A DNA stretch of 64,000 bases from Methanobrevibacter sp. (GTDB lineage: Archaea > Methanobacteriota > Methanobacteria > Methanobacteriales > Methanobacteriaceae). This document shows, piece after piece, positions 10,101 through 18,935 of this stretch. Numbering within the stretch: position 1 is the first letter of the stretch; each line of letters opens with the position of its first letter. The stretch spans positions 1-64,000 of the forward strand of contig NZ_JAUNXR010000001.1 of the NCBI RefSeq assembly GCF_030539665.1. Reading direction: 5' to 3'. The position numbers were made by a program, and so were the translations under genes. The notes beneath the pieces are model-generated. The model was not told where the DNA came from. It worked only from the letters and a program-made list of their open reading frames with translations, and searched no databases.

Positions 10101-13100
10101 TTGAAAAGGTTGTTAGCCAAACTATAGCTAATCCTGACGATACTGTAACATGGACAATCACAGTTACAAACAACGGACCATCTGCCGCTGAAAACGTATT
10201 GGTTAAAGATGAAATACCTGCTAACTTGGATGCTAATTCCATTGTGGCAAGCAAAGGTACTTACGATTCCTTGAAAAATCTTTGGACAATCGGCGATTTG
10301 GCTGTAAATGAAAAGGTTACCTTAACTATTGTAACCAAAATTACTGCAACTGAGGCTATGGATATTACCAATGTTGCTAAAGCGAACACAACTACCAAGG
10401 ATTCAAATCCTGACAATGATGAGGACAATGACACAGTTAAAGTTACATTAGTTCCAAAACCTGAAGTTGATTTGGTTTTAACAAAAGAGGCTAATGAGAC
10501 TAGTGTTGGTCCTAATGCTCCTGTCTCATGGACCATTACAGTTACTAACAACGGTCCTGAGGATGCGACTGATGTTGTTGTTAAGGATGTCTTGCCTGCT
10601 GGCTTAGGATATGTTGACGCTACTGCTACCAAAGGTACTTATAATAAAGATACTGGTATTTGGACTATTGGTGATTTGGCTAATGGTGCAACTGTAACCT
10701 TGACTATTAATACTATTGTTAACGTTAATACTGCACAGACCATTGTAAATGAGGCTGAGGTCACTACCTCTTCAGATGATACCAATCCTGACAACAACAA
10801 TGATGATGACGATGTCGAAGTTATTCCTGTCTGTGATGTTGTTGTTGTAAAAGAAGTTAACCAGACTGTTGCAGGCACTAACCAAGAAGTTACCTGGACT
10901 ATTACTGTCACAAACAAAGGTCCATCCATAGCAAAAGACGTTGTTCTTAAGGATGTCTTGCCTTCTGGCTTGGAATTCGTTTCAGCAGATCAAACAGGTT
11001 ATGCTGCAGATACCGGTGTCTGGAACATCGGAGATTTAGATGTTGATGCTACCGTAACTTTAACTATTGTAAGCAAAGTCACTGCACTTACCGGTGTAAA
11101 CATTACAAACGTTGCAGAAGCTACCACAACAACTGAAGATTCAAACACTACAAACAACAAGGACAACGATACAGTAGAAGTGGATACTGTCTGTGATGTA
11201 GGTGTTGAAAAAACAGCTGATAAGACTGTTGCCAATCCGGAAGATACTGTAACATGGACTATCACAGTTACTAACAATGGTCCTTCTGTTGCTAAAGATG
11301 TAAAAGTTGAAGATGCTTTACCTGAAGGTTTAGAATACACTTTATCTACCACTACCGTAGGCAATTATGCTGACGGCATCTGGACTATTGGAGATTTAAA
11401 TCCTGGTCAAAGTGTTACCTTAACTATTGTAAACAAAGTAACCGCTCTTAACAATGTAAACATTACAAATGTCGCTAAGGTAAACACCACTACCAAGGAT
11501 ACCAATCCTGAAAACGATAAGGACAACGATACAGTTGAAGTCATTCCGCTTTGTGATGTTGAAGTCGTAAAGGTCGTTAACCAGACCATTGTAAAACCGG
11601 GCGAATCTGTAACCTGGACAATTACAGTTAAAAACAACGGACCTCAAACAGCTAAAGATGTTGTTGTAGACGATCTCTTGCCTGCTGGATTGGAATTCGT
11701 TTCAGCTAATACTGCTACAGGAACTTATGCAAACGGCATTTGGACAATCGGTGATGTGGATGTCGATGGAACTGTAACCTTGACTCTCGTAACCAAAGTT
11801 ACCGAAACTAAAGCTGCTAACTTGACAAATGTTGCAGAAGCTACCACAACTACCGAGGATACCAATCCTGACAACAACAAGGACAATGACACAGTTGAAG
11901 TCATTCCTGTATGTGATGTGGCTGTTGTTAAAGTTGCTAACGAAACCAAGGTAGGTCCTGATTCAAATGTTGAATGGACCATAACAGTTACCAACCACGG
12001 TCCTTCTGCTGCTGAGAATGTAAACGTAACTGATCTCTTACCTGAAGGTGTGGAATTCGTTTCAGCTAATGCTGGAGTCGGAGCTTATGCTGACGGTGTT
12101 TGGACAATTGGTGATTTGGAAGCTGGTAAATCCGTAAGCTTAACTCTTGTAACCAAGGTCACTGCAACTACTGGTAACATTACAAATGTCGCTAAGGTAA
12201 ACACCACCACTGAGGATAACAATCCGGACAATGATGAGGACAATGAAACAATCGATGTGGTTCCGGTTACTGATGTGGCTGTCACTGTCACTGTCAATCA
12301 GACTGTTGTTCATCCTGAAGATGTCATTTCATGGAATGTTACCGCTACAAACAACGGACCTTCATTAGCTGAGAATGTAAACGTGACTGATCTTTTACCT
12401 GAAGGCTTGGAAGTTGTTGATGTAATTGTTCCTGATGGAACTAGCTATGACCGCGACACTAATGTTTGGACCATTGGTGACTTGTCTGTTGGAGAAGAAT
12501 TGAAATTGGTAATTGTAACTAAGGTCAAGGAAGATGCAACCGGTAATTTGACTGTAGAAGGAACAATCGAAACATCTACCGTTGACACCAATCCAAACAA
12601 CAATTATGATAATGACACAACCGAAGTTATCCGTGAAGTTCCAGTTTGTGATTTGGAAGTTGTAAAAGAAGTCAACCAAACTACCGTTAACCCTGGCGAT
12701 ACAATTGAATGGACTTTAACAGTTACTAACAACGGTCCTTCTGCTGCTGAAGATGTATGTGTGACTGACGTATTGCCTGCTGGTCTTGAATTTGTTGATG
12801 CTGCCGCTTCTGTTGGCAACTTCGAGAACAATGTTTGGATCATAGGCGATTTGGAAGCTGACCATACTGTAACCTTGACCATCATAACCAAGGTCACTGA
12901 AACTGCAGCGGTTAACATTACAAATGTCGCTAAGGTAAACACCACTACTGAGGATAACAAGCCGGACAATGATGAGGACAACGATACTGTTGAAGTTGTT
13001 CCTGTCTGTGACGTTGAAGTTGTAAAAGTGGCTAATCAGACTGTTGTAAATGCTGGCGAGTCCGTAACATGGACTGTAACCGTTACCAATAACGGTCCTT

Positions 13101-14260
13101 CTACCGCTGAAAATGTGAAAGTGACTGACGTATTGCCTTCTGGCTTAGAATCCATTTCAGCTAATGCTGATGTTGGTGCTTATGCTGGCGGTGTTTGGAC
13201 TGTTGGTGATTTGGAAGCTGGCCAAACTGCAACATTAACTATCGTAACCAAAGTCACTTCTACTGCAGATACTCATATGAATATAACTAACGTGGCTCAA
13301 GGAAACACTACTACCAAGGATACAAATCCTGACAACGACAAGGACAATGAAACAATCGAAGTTGTTCCGGTTACCGATGTAGGAGTTACTGTTAAAGTCA
13401 ACCAGACTGTTGTTCATCCTGAAGATGTCATTTCATGGAATGTTACAGCTACAAACAACGGACCTTCATTGGCTAAGGATGTAAACGTAACTGACCTTTT
13501 ACCTGAAGGCTTAGAGTTTGTCGATGTAATTGTTCCTGATGGAACCAGCTATAATCCTGACACTAACGTCTGGACCATCGGTGACTTGCCTGTTGGAGAA
13601 GAATTGACATTAGTCATTGTAACTAAGGTCAAGGAAAATGCAACTGGTGACTTAACAGTGGAAGCTACTGTTGGTACCTCTTCAGTTGACACTAACCCAA
13701 ACAACGATTATGATAAGGATACTACCAAGGTAATCGGTAATTCTACTGATTTGATCGTATTCAAAATAGCTAACAAGGACAAATACGCTATTGGAGATAC
13801 TGCAAAATGGACTATTGTCATTCATAATACTGGCGATGTGGATGCATTAAATGTAAAAGCAAATGACCTCTTGCCTGAAGGCGTTCTTTATTTAAGCTCT
13901 AGTGCAACTCAAGGTATCTACGATCTTGAAACTGGTGTTTGGAATGTTGGAACCTTGGCTGCAGGTAACTATGTGATTATTGACATCTACACCAAAGTTG
14001 TCTCTGCAGGTAATTTAACCAACTCTGTAAACGTTACAACCGATACACCTGAAACAGATTATGAAAACAACTATGCAACCTTCACAATATCTGTTGAAGA
14101 GGAACTGGTTCCTGCACCTGAAAACGAAACAAACAATGAAACCCACGTAATCGAAAACGAGATCGTAAAACCAGCAATGTTAAACACTGGAAATCCTATC
14201 ATGGCATTATTAGTATTGTTAATGTTGCCATTAGTGGGATACATTCGCAGAAAAGAATAA
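4157..14260 (+). CDS. Giant adhesin-like surface protein (beta-helix + 15 DUF11 repeats + membrane anchor)
   Basis: A 3367-residue secreted protein. The TTG start follows a GGTGAT site. A signal peptide (about residues 1-23, hydrophobic core LFLTILIILLTIVPVFA) precedes a long right-handed beta-helix region (about 30-1370) with the Asn/Gly-rich repeats of Chlamydia-polymorphic-outer-membrane-like and pectate-lyase-like helices. A link of about 100 residues leads to fifteen DUF11 domains of about 120 residues each (about 1491-3313), with signatures VTWTITVTNNGPS and VWTIGDL. The C-terminus (from about 3341) is NTGNP, a hydrophobic segment and RRKE, a membrane anchor. Such proteins are typical Methanobrevibacter adhesin-like proteins; ligands are unknown. 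Eight DUF11 domains begin with a lone cysteine. It is a single gene with its own promoter. Confidence 0.93.
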   Translation: MLKKSWLFLTILIILLTIVPVFADDPGVEGNSVEIEADTISDINGYFNNGSISSSDTVYLGNKSYSNDGTTIAIENLNNIVINGGTISDPDSYSTFTVNNGNLLTFTNGANITFLNIHFKGMAGQTENNPYMTLNSEDGYIKFINCTFDDIQSDTSNNVLELTAKDLLISGTNFTNIKAGLEYGPKNIINGNVQSVNISNSNFKDIFGAKAFTGTTSRVIFSGNNFTKVNGANGKSFIDMSSNAEEFIFINNYLDNVQSSIVSGSANSYNISNNNFTKVNGKGKTVIDFGTVSGEFVFTNNYLDDVQSELWSTIYSIINGTASSYNISNNIFNNTNGPLDFSKGTSDNFIISGNNFTKINAKGKPVIDFGTVSGEFVFTNNYLDDVQSEQYSTISDILKGTASSYNISDNVFNNTKGPLNFADGTTDSFVISGNNFTNIDSSGNTKLPIINFGTVTGDFLFTGNNLENVSVKYGMNPTDIITGSAKSYNISDNVFNNVNGSIDFSAGTGSENFIMSGNNFTKVNNNQFINFGTVTGEFVFTGNSLENVSSINNNNPNALITGSATSYNISDNSFTNISGYIDFSGSTSDKFILSNNNFTNIYTPYNDFINIGTVNGEFLSKNNNFTEIKTHLSNEYNNIITGTANDIVIDNSSFQKIDGSVFKFDSGSNLKIINSTFSQILFNDPIVHFDITGDFVCVNNTFSNMTSTNVVLDGTANTYVLKGCNFKFFNAGIVNFGDGEKCEISNINIDKVNLDSNLITTNSKNTNIHNCSFSDIDLHDQFVVIKTNGQNSNITNVTFTKCGNGEAIEVNGDNTIVSDIEFIGFYSSTDGSGLIIKSSHNLIENCTFINCTSNINGGSLVVKGGEYNVINNCTFINSTTTGSGGAIDVQGNNNIINNSYFEGNVATKAIISEQQDGGGAIYFNENYRNLTVANSYFKDNIGYNSGGAIRLAGSDSTIENCTFLGNYVETGGNDVPYGGGAIWAAKNLIVIKNSTFINNSAPYGGALRGAANITDSKFIGNNATDGNGGGIDMTIYDVQTNPPLVSVRDTLFYNNTAWGGYHKDDRSQGGGLHTYWLSGIIIENCTFMNNTAARGGGLDLYLVNESYINNNVFYNNSAIIGGGIALVGDNAILHDNEIKDNLAVRGAGAQIIGNNSEIYDCNITNNIANSGGGLWISGNGTLIKDSLIEWNEALMGGAIYKFGNTLNMTNVTVHHNTALLDVSSNITDLLALPIFVQYNFKFVQDGFDLNLTYDGSQGRGVIDYDVGLGGGLYTLGSISGQSIIDDCLFYHNTARNGSAIYAVPYSMLVNNTYFYSNSAWSYALPINFDSATINVGEKLKGNVTLIGGDNLINAIYNANSPSAFQLRNVTYEYYDGDKVVNRTTKVLATPVDGYENSEGGSVVYQDDRENNQIINITIKNKEDNQVVYQTSGRTDIAGNVYFETPELPVGEYTIEAVHKNGIPYHPNRDYYYTDIDNETNFAVIDEREEEVDVGVTKEANADSVYLGQEVTWTITVKNHGTITAENVVLNDVLPAGLEFVSADQEGYDSANGVWTIGNLDAGESKTLTIVSRTTAKGSIKNTATVTTDSVDVNPDNDEDDDTVEVVSVDVGVTKEADVEVANPGDTVTWTVTVTNNGDGLAKDVNVTDTLPAGLAYVSATASEGTYDSLKGVWTIGDLTAGQTVTLTIVSRVTETEEATITNIAKVTTSSPDTDPNNDEDSDDVEVEPVCDVSIEKVADPKTAVFEDSVTWTLTVKNNGPSVAKNVKVTDVLPANLDATSIVPSRGTYNADTGIWTIGDLNVNEEVTLTIVTKITVDANVNIVNTAKVTTTTKDSNPDNDEDSDDVDVTEIPLPKVDLVLTKEANETSVGPNAPVTWTIIVKNDGPEDAADVVVKDVLPAGLGYVSATASQGTYDAATGVWTIGSLANGATVTLTIDTIVNVNTAQTIKNEAEVNTSSNDTDPTNNKDDEDVEVVPVCDVAVEKVVSQTIANPDDTVTWTITVTNNGPSAAENVLVKDEIPANLDANSIVASKGTYDSLKNLWTIGDLAVNEKVTLTIVTKITATEAMDITNVAKANTTTKDSNPDNDEDNDTVKVTLVPKPEVDLVLTKEANETSVGPNAPVSWTITVTNNGPEDATDVVVKDVLPAGLGYVDATATKGTYNKDTGIWTIGDLANGATVTLTINTIVNVNTAQTIVNEAEVTTSSDDTNPDNNNDDDDVEVIPVCDVVVVKEVNQTVAGTNQEVTWTITVTNKGPSIAKDVVLKDVLPSGLEFVSADQTGYAADTGVWNIGDLDVDATVTLTIVSKVTALTGVNITNVAEATTTTEDSNTTNNKDNDTVEVDTVCDVGVEKTADKTVANPEDTVTWTITVTNNGPSVAKDVKVEDALPEGLEYTLSTTTVGNYADGIWTIGDLNPGQSVTLTIVNKVTALNNVNITNVAKVNTTTKDTNPENDKDNDTVEVIPLCDVEVVKVVNQTIVKPGESVTWTITVKNNGPQTAKDVVVDDLLPAGLEFVSANTATGTYANGIWTIGDVDVDGTVTLTLVTKVTETKAANLTNVAEATTTTEDTNPDNNKDNDTVEVIPVCDVAVVKVANETKVGPDSNVEWTITVTNHGPSAAENVNVTDLLPEGVEFVSANAGVGAYADGVWTIGDLEAGKSVSLTLVTKVTATTGNITNVAKVNTTTEDNNPDNDEDNETIDVVPVTDVAVTVTVNQTVVHPEDVISWNVTATNNGPSLAENVNVTDLLPEGLEVVDVIVPDGTSYDRDTNVWTIGDLSVGEELKLVIVTKVKEDATGNLTVEGTIETSTVDTNPNNNYDNDTTEVIREVPVCDLEVVKEVNQTTVNPGDTIEWTLTVTNNGPSAAEDVCVTDVLPAGLEFVDAAASVGNFENNVWIIGDLEADHTVTLTIITKVTETAAVNITNVAKVNTTTEDNKPDNDEDNDTVEVVPVCDVEVVKVANQTVVNAGESVTWTVTVTNNGPSTAENVKVTDVLPSGLESISANADVGAYAGGVWTVGDLEAGQTATLTIVTKVTSTADTHMNITNVAQGNTTTKDTNPDNDKDNETIEVVPVTDVGVTVKVNQTVVHPEDVISWNVTATNNGPSLAKDVNVTDLLPEGLEFVDVIVPDGTSYNPDTNVWTIGDLPVGEELTLVIVTKVKENATGDLTVEATVGTSSVDTNPNNDYDKDTTKVIGNSTDLIVFKIANKDKYAIGDTAKWTIVIHNTGDVDALNVKANDLLPEGVLYLSSSATQGIYDLETGVWNVGTLAAGNYVIIDIYTKVVSAGNLTNSVNVTTDTPETDYENNYATFTISVEEELVPAPENETNNETHVIENEIVKPAMLNTGNPIMALLVLLMLPLVGYIRRKE
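5015..5324 (+). repeat. 80-residue in-frame repeat in the beta-helix region
   Basis: The 70 bp at 5015-5084 recur without change at 5255-5324, a period of 240 bp (80 codons). They encode an identical IDFGTVSGEFVFTNNYLDDV-type rung. Weaker copies of the same unit extend on both sides (about 4800-5900), showing that the helix grew by duplication of an 80-residue unit. Confidence 0.8.
8627..14095 (+). repeat. Array of 15 DUF11 repeats
   Basis: Repeats start near 8627, 8978, 9344, 9722, 10088, 10466, 10832, 11192, 11552, 11912, 12269, 12647, 13007, 13373 and 13745. The period is 351-378 bp and is exactly 360 bp for several consecutive units. Units 3-4 resemble units 5-6, and units 10-11 resemble 13-14, so expansion went by pairs as well as single units. 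Each unit is an Ig-like beta-sandwich of the DUF11 family. Confidence 0.9.
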
Positions 14261-14518
14261 TATTTCTTTTCTTCTTTTTTTATTTTTAATAAAGAAATAA
14301 ATTTTAACTTATTTTACTTAACTTCTATTAATTTAATCAATGCTTCTTTTCATTATCTAGGGGTTTATTCTTAAACTTCAATATGTTCTCTGCTGAGTAT
14401 AGATGGAGCAATCAAAACAAATAGGATATTTCATAAAAACCCATTTTCATCCAATGCCATTATTAATAAAATTTATACACTATGCAATAGATAAATTAAT
14501 AATAGTATAGGTGATTTA

Positions 14519-16168
14519 ATGAAAAGTGATAATATTAAAAAAGGAATTCAAAGAGCACCACACAGGTCTTTGTTAAGGGCTTGTGGTCTTAAAGATAAAG
14601 ATTTTGAAAAACCTTTTATTGGAATTGCTAACAGTTTTACAGATATTGTTCCAGGACACATTCACCTTAGAGAATTGGTAGAATTTGTAAAGGAAGGAAT
14701 AATAGCTGCTGGAGGTATTCCTTTTGAATTTGATACAATGGCAGTTTGTGATGGTATTGCCATGAATCATGAAGGAATGAAGTATTCCCTTCCTTCAAGA
14801 GAAATTATTGCAGCAACTGTTGAAAGTATGGCAAAAGGACATAGTTTTGACGGTTTGGTACTGATTCCAAGTTGTGATAAGGTAGTTCCAGGAATGATTA
14901 TGGGAGCTACCAGGGTAAATGTTCCTACAATCGTTGTTACTGGAGGACCAATGATTGCTGGACGCTACAATGACAAAAACGTTGATTTAATTAGTGTTTA
15001 TGAAGCTGTTGGAGAACATTCTGCAGGAAAAATGACAGCTGAAGAGGTTGAAGAACTTGAAAGATGCGCATGTCCTGGAGCTGGAAGCTGCTCTGGTTTG
15101 TTTACAGCTAATACAATGGCTTGCGTTACAGAAACTTTAGGTTTGTCATTGCCGATGTGTGCAACTACTCATGCAGAGGACAAGGCAAACCAGGAAGTGG
15201 CTTATGAATCAGGTAAGCGCATAGTGGAATTGGTAAAAGAGGACATCAAGCCATCTGATATTTTAACCCAGGAAGCCTTCAACAACGCTATTGCTGTCGA
15301 CATGGCATTAGGTGGTTCAAGTAACACTGCACTTCACATTCCAGCTTTAGCAAGTGAAGTTGGTGGATTGGAAGTGGATTTGGACTTATTTGATAAAATA
15401 AGCCGTGAAGTGCCACATATTGCATTAATTTCACCTGCTGGTCAAGACACAATGATGGATTTACATGAGGCTGGAGGTATTCCTGCAGTTCTAAAAACAT
15501 TAGGGGATAAAATTGACACAGATCAAATAACCGTAACCGGAAAGACCATAGCTGAGAATATTGAAGATGTTGAAGTTAAAAACGAAAATGTAATCCATCC
15601 GCTAGACAATCCTGTTCATGAAGATGGTGGAATCGCTATTTTGAAAGGAAACATTGCTCCTAATGGTTCAGTTGTTAAAAAAGGTGCAGTTGCCGATGAT
15701 TTGATGCATCTTAAAGGACCTGCAAAAGTATATACAAGTGAAGAGGATGTTACAGCAGCAATATTCAACCATGAAATTGATGAAGGGGACATTATTGTAA
15801 TTATCTACGAAGGCCCTAAAGGAGGCCCAGGTATGAGGGAGATGCTCAACCCAACATCTGCTATTGCAGGAATGAATATTAAAAATGTGGGTCTTATTAC
15901 TGACGGTAGATTCTCAGGTGGAACTAGAGGTCCTTGTATAGGTCATATTTCTCCAGAAGCTATGGCTGGCGGCCCTATTGGAGCAATTAGGGATGGAGAC
16001 ATAATTGAAATTGATATCAATAACCGTTCAATCAACGTTGACTTGACTGATGAGGAAATCGCATCCAGATTGGCTGAAATGGAATATCCTGAAAAAGATG
16101 TTGATGGTTGGCTTTCCATTTATCAAAAACTTGTTTCCTCAGCAGATAAAGGAGCTATCTTAAGGTAA
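14519..16168 (+). CDS. ilvD: Dihydroxy-acid dehydratase
   Basis: A 549-residue IlvD, the [Fe-S] enzyme that dehydrates 2,3-dihydroxy-isovalerate and -3-methylvalerate to the 2-keto acids of valine and isoleucine. Conserved cysteine motifs are visible: [21 protein letters not shown] and [16 protein letters not shown]. The C-terminal [15 protein letters not shown] segment is typical. Length is normal. The ATG has a perfect GGTGAT site four bases upstream, with a TATA-like AAATTTATAC near 14467. hisD starts within a few bases of its stop codon, so the two genes are co-transcribed and probably translationally coupled. Other branched-chain genes are elsewhere in the window (ilvB, ilvN, ilvC, ilvE). 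Confidence 0.97.
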   Translation: MKSDNIKKGIQRAPHRSLLRACGLKDKDFEKPFIGIANSFTDIVPGHIHLRELVEFVKEGIIAAGGIPFEFDTMAVCDGIAMNHEGMKYSLPSREIIAATVESMAKGHSFDGLVLIPSCDKVVPGMIMGATRVNVPTIVVTGGPMIAGRYNDKNVDLISVYEAVGEHSAGKMTAEEVEELERCACPGAGSCSGLFTANTMACVTETLGLSLPMCATTHAEDKANQEVAYESGKRIVELVKEDIKPSDILTQEAFNNAIAVDMALGGSSNTALHIPALASEVGGLEVDLDLFDKISREVPHIALISPAGQDTMMDLHEAGGIPAVLKTLGDKIDTDQITVTGKTIAENIEDVEVKNENVIHPLDNPVHEDGGIAILKGNIAPNGSVVKKGAVADDLMHLKGPAKVYTSEEDVTAAIFNHEIDEGDIIVIIYEGPKGGPGMREMLNPTSAIAGMNIKNVGLITDGRFSGGTRGPCIGHISPEAMAGGPIGAIRDGDIIEIDINNRSINVDLTDEEIASRLAEMEYPEKDVDGWLSIYQKLVSSADKGAILR

Positions 16169-16177
16169 GTGTTTGCT

Positions 16178-17452
16178 ATGAAACTTTTAAGATTTAATGA
16201 CATTGATGTTGATGAAGTTATTAAAAGATCAGAACAGAATGTAAACGAAGTTCTAGACATTGTAGCTGATATAATAAGCAATGTTCGTTCAAACAAGGAT
16301 GAAGCTTTAAAGGAATACACTGAAAAATTCGATGGTGTTAAATTAGATGATTTGAAAGTATCTGAAGCCGAAATCAAAGAAGCTTATGAAAAAATTGACG
16401 ATGATTTATTGAAATCACTCAAATTGGCTTTAAAAAATATTGAAGACTTCCATAAGAAGGAAATTCCTGAAGAATGGGAAATGGAAGTTATTGATGGAGT
16501 TAAGGCAGGACAAATCGTAAGGCCTATCAACAGTGTCGGATGCTACATCCCAGGAGGAAGGGCAGCCTATCCTTCAACAATTCTAATGACAGTAGTTCCT
16601 GCAAAAATTGCAGGTGTGGAAAAGATTGTATGCTGTTCACCTCCACAGAAAGATGGCAAAATAGGCGACGCTATTCTTGTAGCTGCTGATTTGGCAGGTG
16701 CGGACGAAATATATAAGGTTGGCGGAGCTCAGGCTATCGCTGCAATGGCATATGGAACAGAATCTGTCCCTAAGGTTGAAAAAATTGTTGGGCCAGGTAA
16801 TATATTTGTAACTGCTGCCAAAAAATTGGTATTCGGCGATGTAGATATTGAATTCCCTGCTGGACCTTCTGAAGTTCTGATTTTGGCTGACAGCACTGCA
16901 GAACCAGAATTCATTGCATGTGACGTTTTAGCACAGGCAGAGCACGACCCTAATGCATCCTGTTTTGTTGTAACAGACAGTAAGGAAATAGCTTTCAATA
17001 CTCTTGAAGAGGTCAATAAAAAGGCTCCTGAAGCGGTTCGCCGTGAAATCATTGAGGAATCCCTTGAGAAAAGCGGTGTCATAATTCTCACAGACAATTT
17101 TGAAGAAGCTATTGGCATCACTAACAAGTATGCTCCTGAACACTTAGTTATAATGACTGAAGACGATGAGGAAACATTATCCAAAATCAAAAATGCAGGC
17201 TCTATCTTCTTGGGAAAATATTCACCAGTGGCCTGTGGTGACTACGGATCTGGAACCAACCATGTTCTTCCTACAGGCGGAGGAGCTAAAATGTATTCTG
17301 GCCTTTCTACAGAATCTTTCATTAAAAAACCTACAGTTCAAACTATCACTCGTGAAGGCCTTGAGAATTTATATTCCACATGTGTTCCAATCGCTGAGTA
17401 TGAAGGATTCTTTGCTCATGCCGATTCAATCAAAACAAGATTAAACAAATAA
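16178..17452 (+). CDS. hisD: Histidinol dehydrogenase
   Basis: About 424 residues, full length for HisD, which oxidises histidinol to histidine in two NAD-dependent steps with a zinc site. Family signatures include VGCYIPGGRAAYPS, VGPGNIFVTAAKK, AGPSEVLILAD, the zinc/active-site region QAEHDPNASC, and NKYAPEHL with the catalytic Glu-His pair. I chose the ATG at 16178 (MKLLRFND): AAGGT lies 11 bases upstream, inside the end of ilvD. A GTG at 16169 directly after the ilvD stop is possible. It is the second gene of the ilvD-hisD operon and is followed by a clear hairpin terminator. hisB lies far away in this window, so the his genes are dispersed. Confidence 0.96.
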   Translation: MKLLRFNDIDVDEVIKRSEQNVNEVLDIVADIISNVRSNKDEALKEYTEKFDGVKLDDLKVSEAEIKEAYEKIDDDLLKSLKLALKNIEDFHKKEIPEEWEMEVIDGVKAGQIVRPINSVGCYIPGGRAAYPSTILMTVVPAKIAGVEKIVCCSPPQKDGKIGDAILVAADLAGADEIYKVGGAQAIAAMAYGTESVPKVEKIVGPGNIFVTAAKKLVFGDVDIEFPAGPSEVLILADSTAEPEFIACDVLAQAEHDPNASCFVVTDSKEIAFNTLEEVNKKAPEAVRREIIEESLEKSGVIILTDNFEEAIGITNKYAPEHLVIMTEDDEETLSKIKNAGSIFLGKYSPVACGDYGSGTNHVLPTGGGAKMYSGLSTESFIKKPTVQTITREGLENLYSTCVPIAEYEGFFAHADSIKTRLNK

Positions 17453-17461
17453 AATTTTACA

Positions 17462-17503
17462 GTTGAAATATACCTTTGGTATTTCAACATATTTTCTTTT
17501 TTT
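17462..17503 (+). terminator. Hairpin and T-tract after hisD
   Basis: A 9-bp perfect stem GTTGAAATA / TATTTCAAC (17462-17470 and 17480-17488) with a 9-nt loop is followed by a T-rich tract. It ends the ilvD-hisD operon. Confidence 0.7.
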
Positions 17504-17606
17504 AGCAGTTGATTTTCATTGTTATAATGTTTTAAATTAGATTTGCACAACTTTTAAAAACATTAAAACTTAATATTATATTATTATAAATAAGAGGTGA
17601 ATTAAT

Positions 17607-18926
17607 TTGCAAGGTTTATTAAATGACTGGAGAAGAACAAACTATACTAAAAATGTCACTCCTGAATTAACCGGCCAAGATGTAATTATAATGGGCTGGG
17701 TACATGAAATTCGTGATTTAGGTGGAATTATCTTTGTACTTGTAAGAGATAAGGACGGATTAATACAAGTAACAGCACCTAGTAAAAAAGTAGAGCCTGA
17801 AATATTGGAAGAAATCCGCAAATTCAGAAAAGAATCTGTAGTAGCTATTGAAGGTACAGTTCAAGAATCTGATAAAGCACCAAACGGTGTTGAAATTATC
17901 CCAAGAAACATTGAAATTCTTAATTTAGCTAATCAGCCTTTACCAATGGACCCTACAGAAAAAGTAAAAGCTGAAATCGACACAAGGCTTAACTCAAGAT
18001 TCTTAGATTTAAGAAAAGCTAATGTCAGCGCAATATTTAAAATCAAAAGTCAAATGTTCCATACCGTAAGGGACTTTTTCTATGACAACGGTTTTGTTGA
18101 GATTAACACTCCAAAACTCGTAGCATCAGCTACTGAAGGTGGAACAGAATTATTCCCAATCACTTACTTTGAAAAAGAAGCATTCCTAGGCCAATCACCG
18201 CAATTATACAAACAGATGATGATGTCCAGTGGAATGGATAGGGTATTTGAAATAGGTCAAATCTTCAGAGCAGAAGAGCATGATACCTTAAGACATTTGA
18301 ACGAAGCTGTTTCAATCGATGCAGAAGCTTCATTCATGGACGATGTTGACATGATGAAAATTTTAAATAATATGATTGAGCAAGTAATCATTGACATTAA
18401 TGAGAAATGTTCTGATGAATTAGATGTTCTTGGCCATGAACTTCCAATTCCTGACGGACCATTCCCAAGAGTAACCTATGATGAAGCAGTTGACATCATT
18501 AACTCAAAAGGTGTAGATATGGAATGGGGAGAAGACTTGTCCCGTGAATCAGAAAAAGTTTTAGGTGACGTAATGGGAGGATTCTACTTCTTAACCGAAT
18601 GGCCAAGCGCTATTAAACCATTTTATGTAATGCCATTAGAATCAGACCCTACTAAATCACATGCATTCGACTTGATGTACAACAATTTAGAATTGTCTTC
18701 AGGTGCAACCCGTGTACACCAATACGATTTACTTGTAAAACAAATAGAAGAACGTGACTTAAACCCAGATGCATTTGGAAGCTATCTAAAAGCATTTGAA
18801 TATGGAATGCCACCTCATGCTGGTTGGGGAGTAGGTGCAGATAGATTAACTATGGTACTTACAGGTTCTAACAATATTCGTGAAACAGTTCTCTTCCCAA
18901 GAGACAGACACAGATTAACTCCTTAA
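17607..18926 (+). CDS. aspS: Aspartyl-tRNA synthetase, archaeal type
   Basis: A 439-residue class II synthetase. The N-terminal OB-fold anticodon-binding domain (about 1-105, with [24 protein letters not shown]-like sequence) precedes the catalytic core. Active-site segments include [13 protein letters not shown], motif 2 [14 protein letters not shown] and motif 3 [15 protein letters not shown]. The compact length without the bacterial insertion domain marks the archaeal/eukaryal type. In organisms lacking asparaginyl-tRNA synthetase this form is often non-discriminating and also charges tRNA-Asn; that cannot be decided from this window. The start is TTG at 17607, six to seven bases after GAGGTGA. 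The next gene follows within 10 bases and is probably co-transcribed. Confidence 0.96.
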   Translation: MQGLLNDWRRTNYTKNVTPELTGQDVIIMGWVHEIRDLGGIIFVLVRDKDGLIQVTAPSKKVEPEILEEIRKFRKESVVAIEGTVQESDKAPNGVEIIPRNIEILNLANQPLPMDPTEKVKAEIDTRLNSRFLDLRKANVSAIFKIKSQMFHTVRDFFYDNGFVEINTPKLVASATEGGTELFPITYFEKEAFLGQSPQLYKQMMMSSGMDRVFEIGQIFRAEEHDTLRHLNEAVSIDAEASFMDDVDMMKILNNMIEQVIIDINEKCSDELDVLGHELPIPDGPFPRVTYDEAVDIINSKGVDMEWGEDLSRESEKVLGDVMGGFYFLTEWPSAIKPFYVMPLESDPTKSHAFDLMYNNLELSSGATRVHQYDLLVKQIEERDLNPDAFGSYLKAFEYGMPPHAGWGVGADRLTMVLTGSNNIRETVLFPRDRHRLTP

Positions 18927-18935
18927 GTGATTAAA

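Noticed and set aside
8785-13417. Many long minus-strand open frames across the DUF11 region
   Set aside because: They are mirror frames of the repeated DUF11 codons (Ser/Thr/Val-rich, no start signals, same period as the repeats).
14384-14425. Tiny ATG frame upstream of ilvD as a leader peptide
   Set aside because: Only 13 codons with no enrichment in branched-chain amino acids and no adjoining attenuator hairpin seen.
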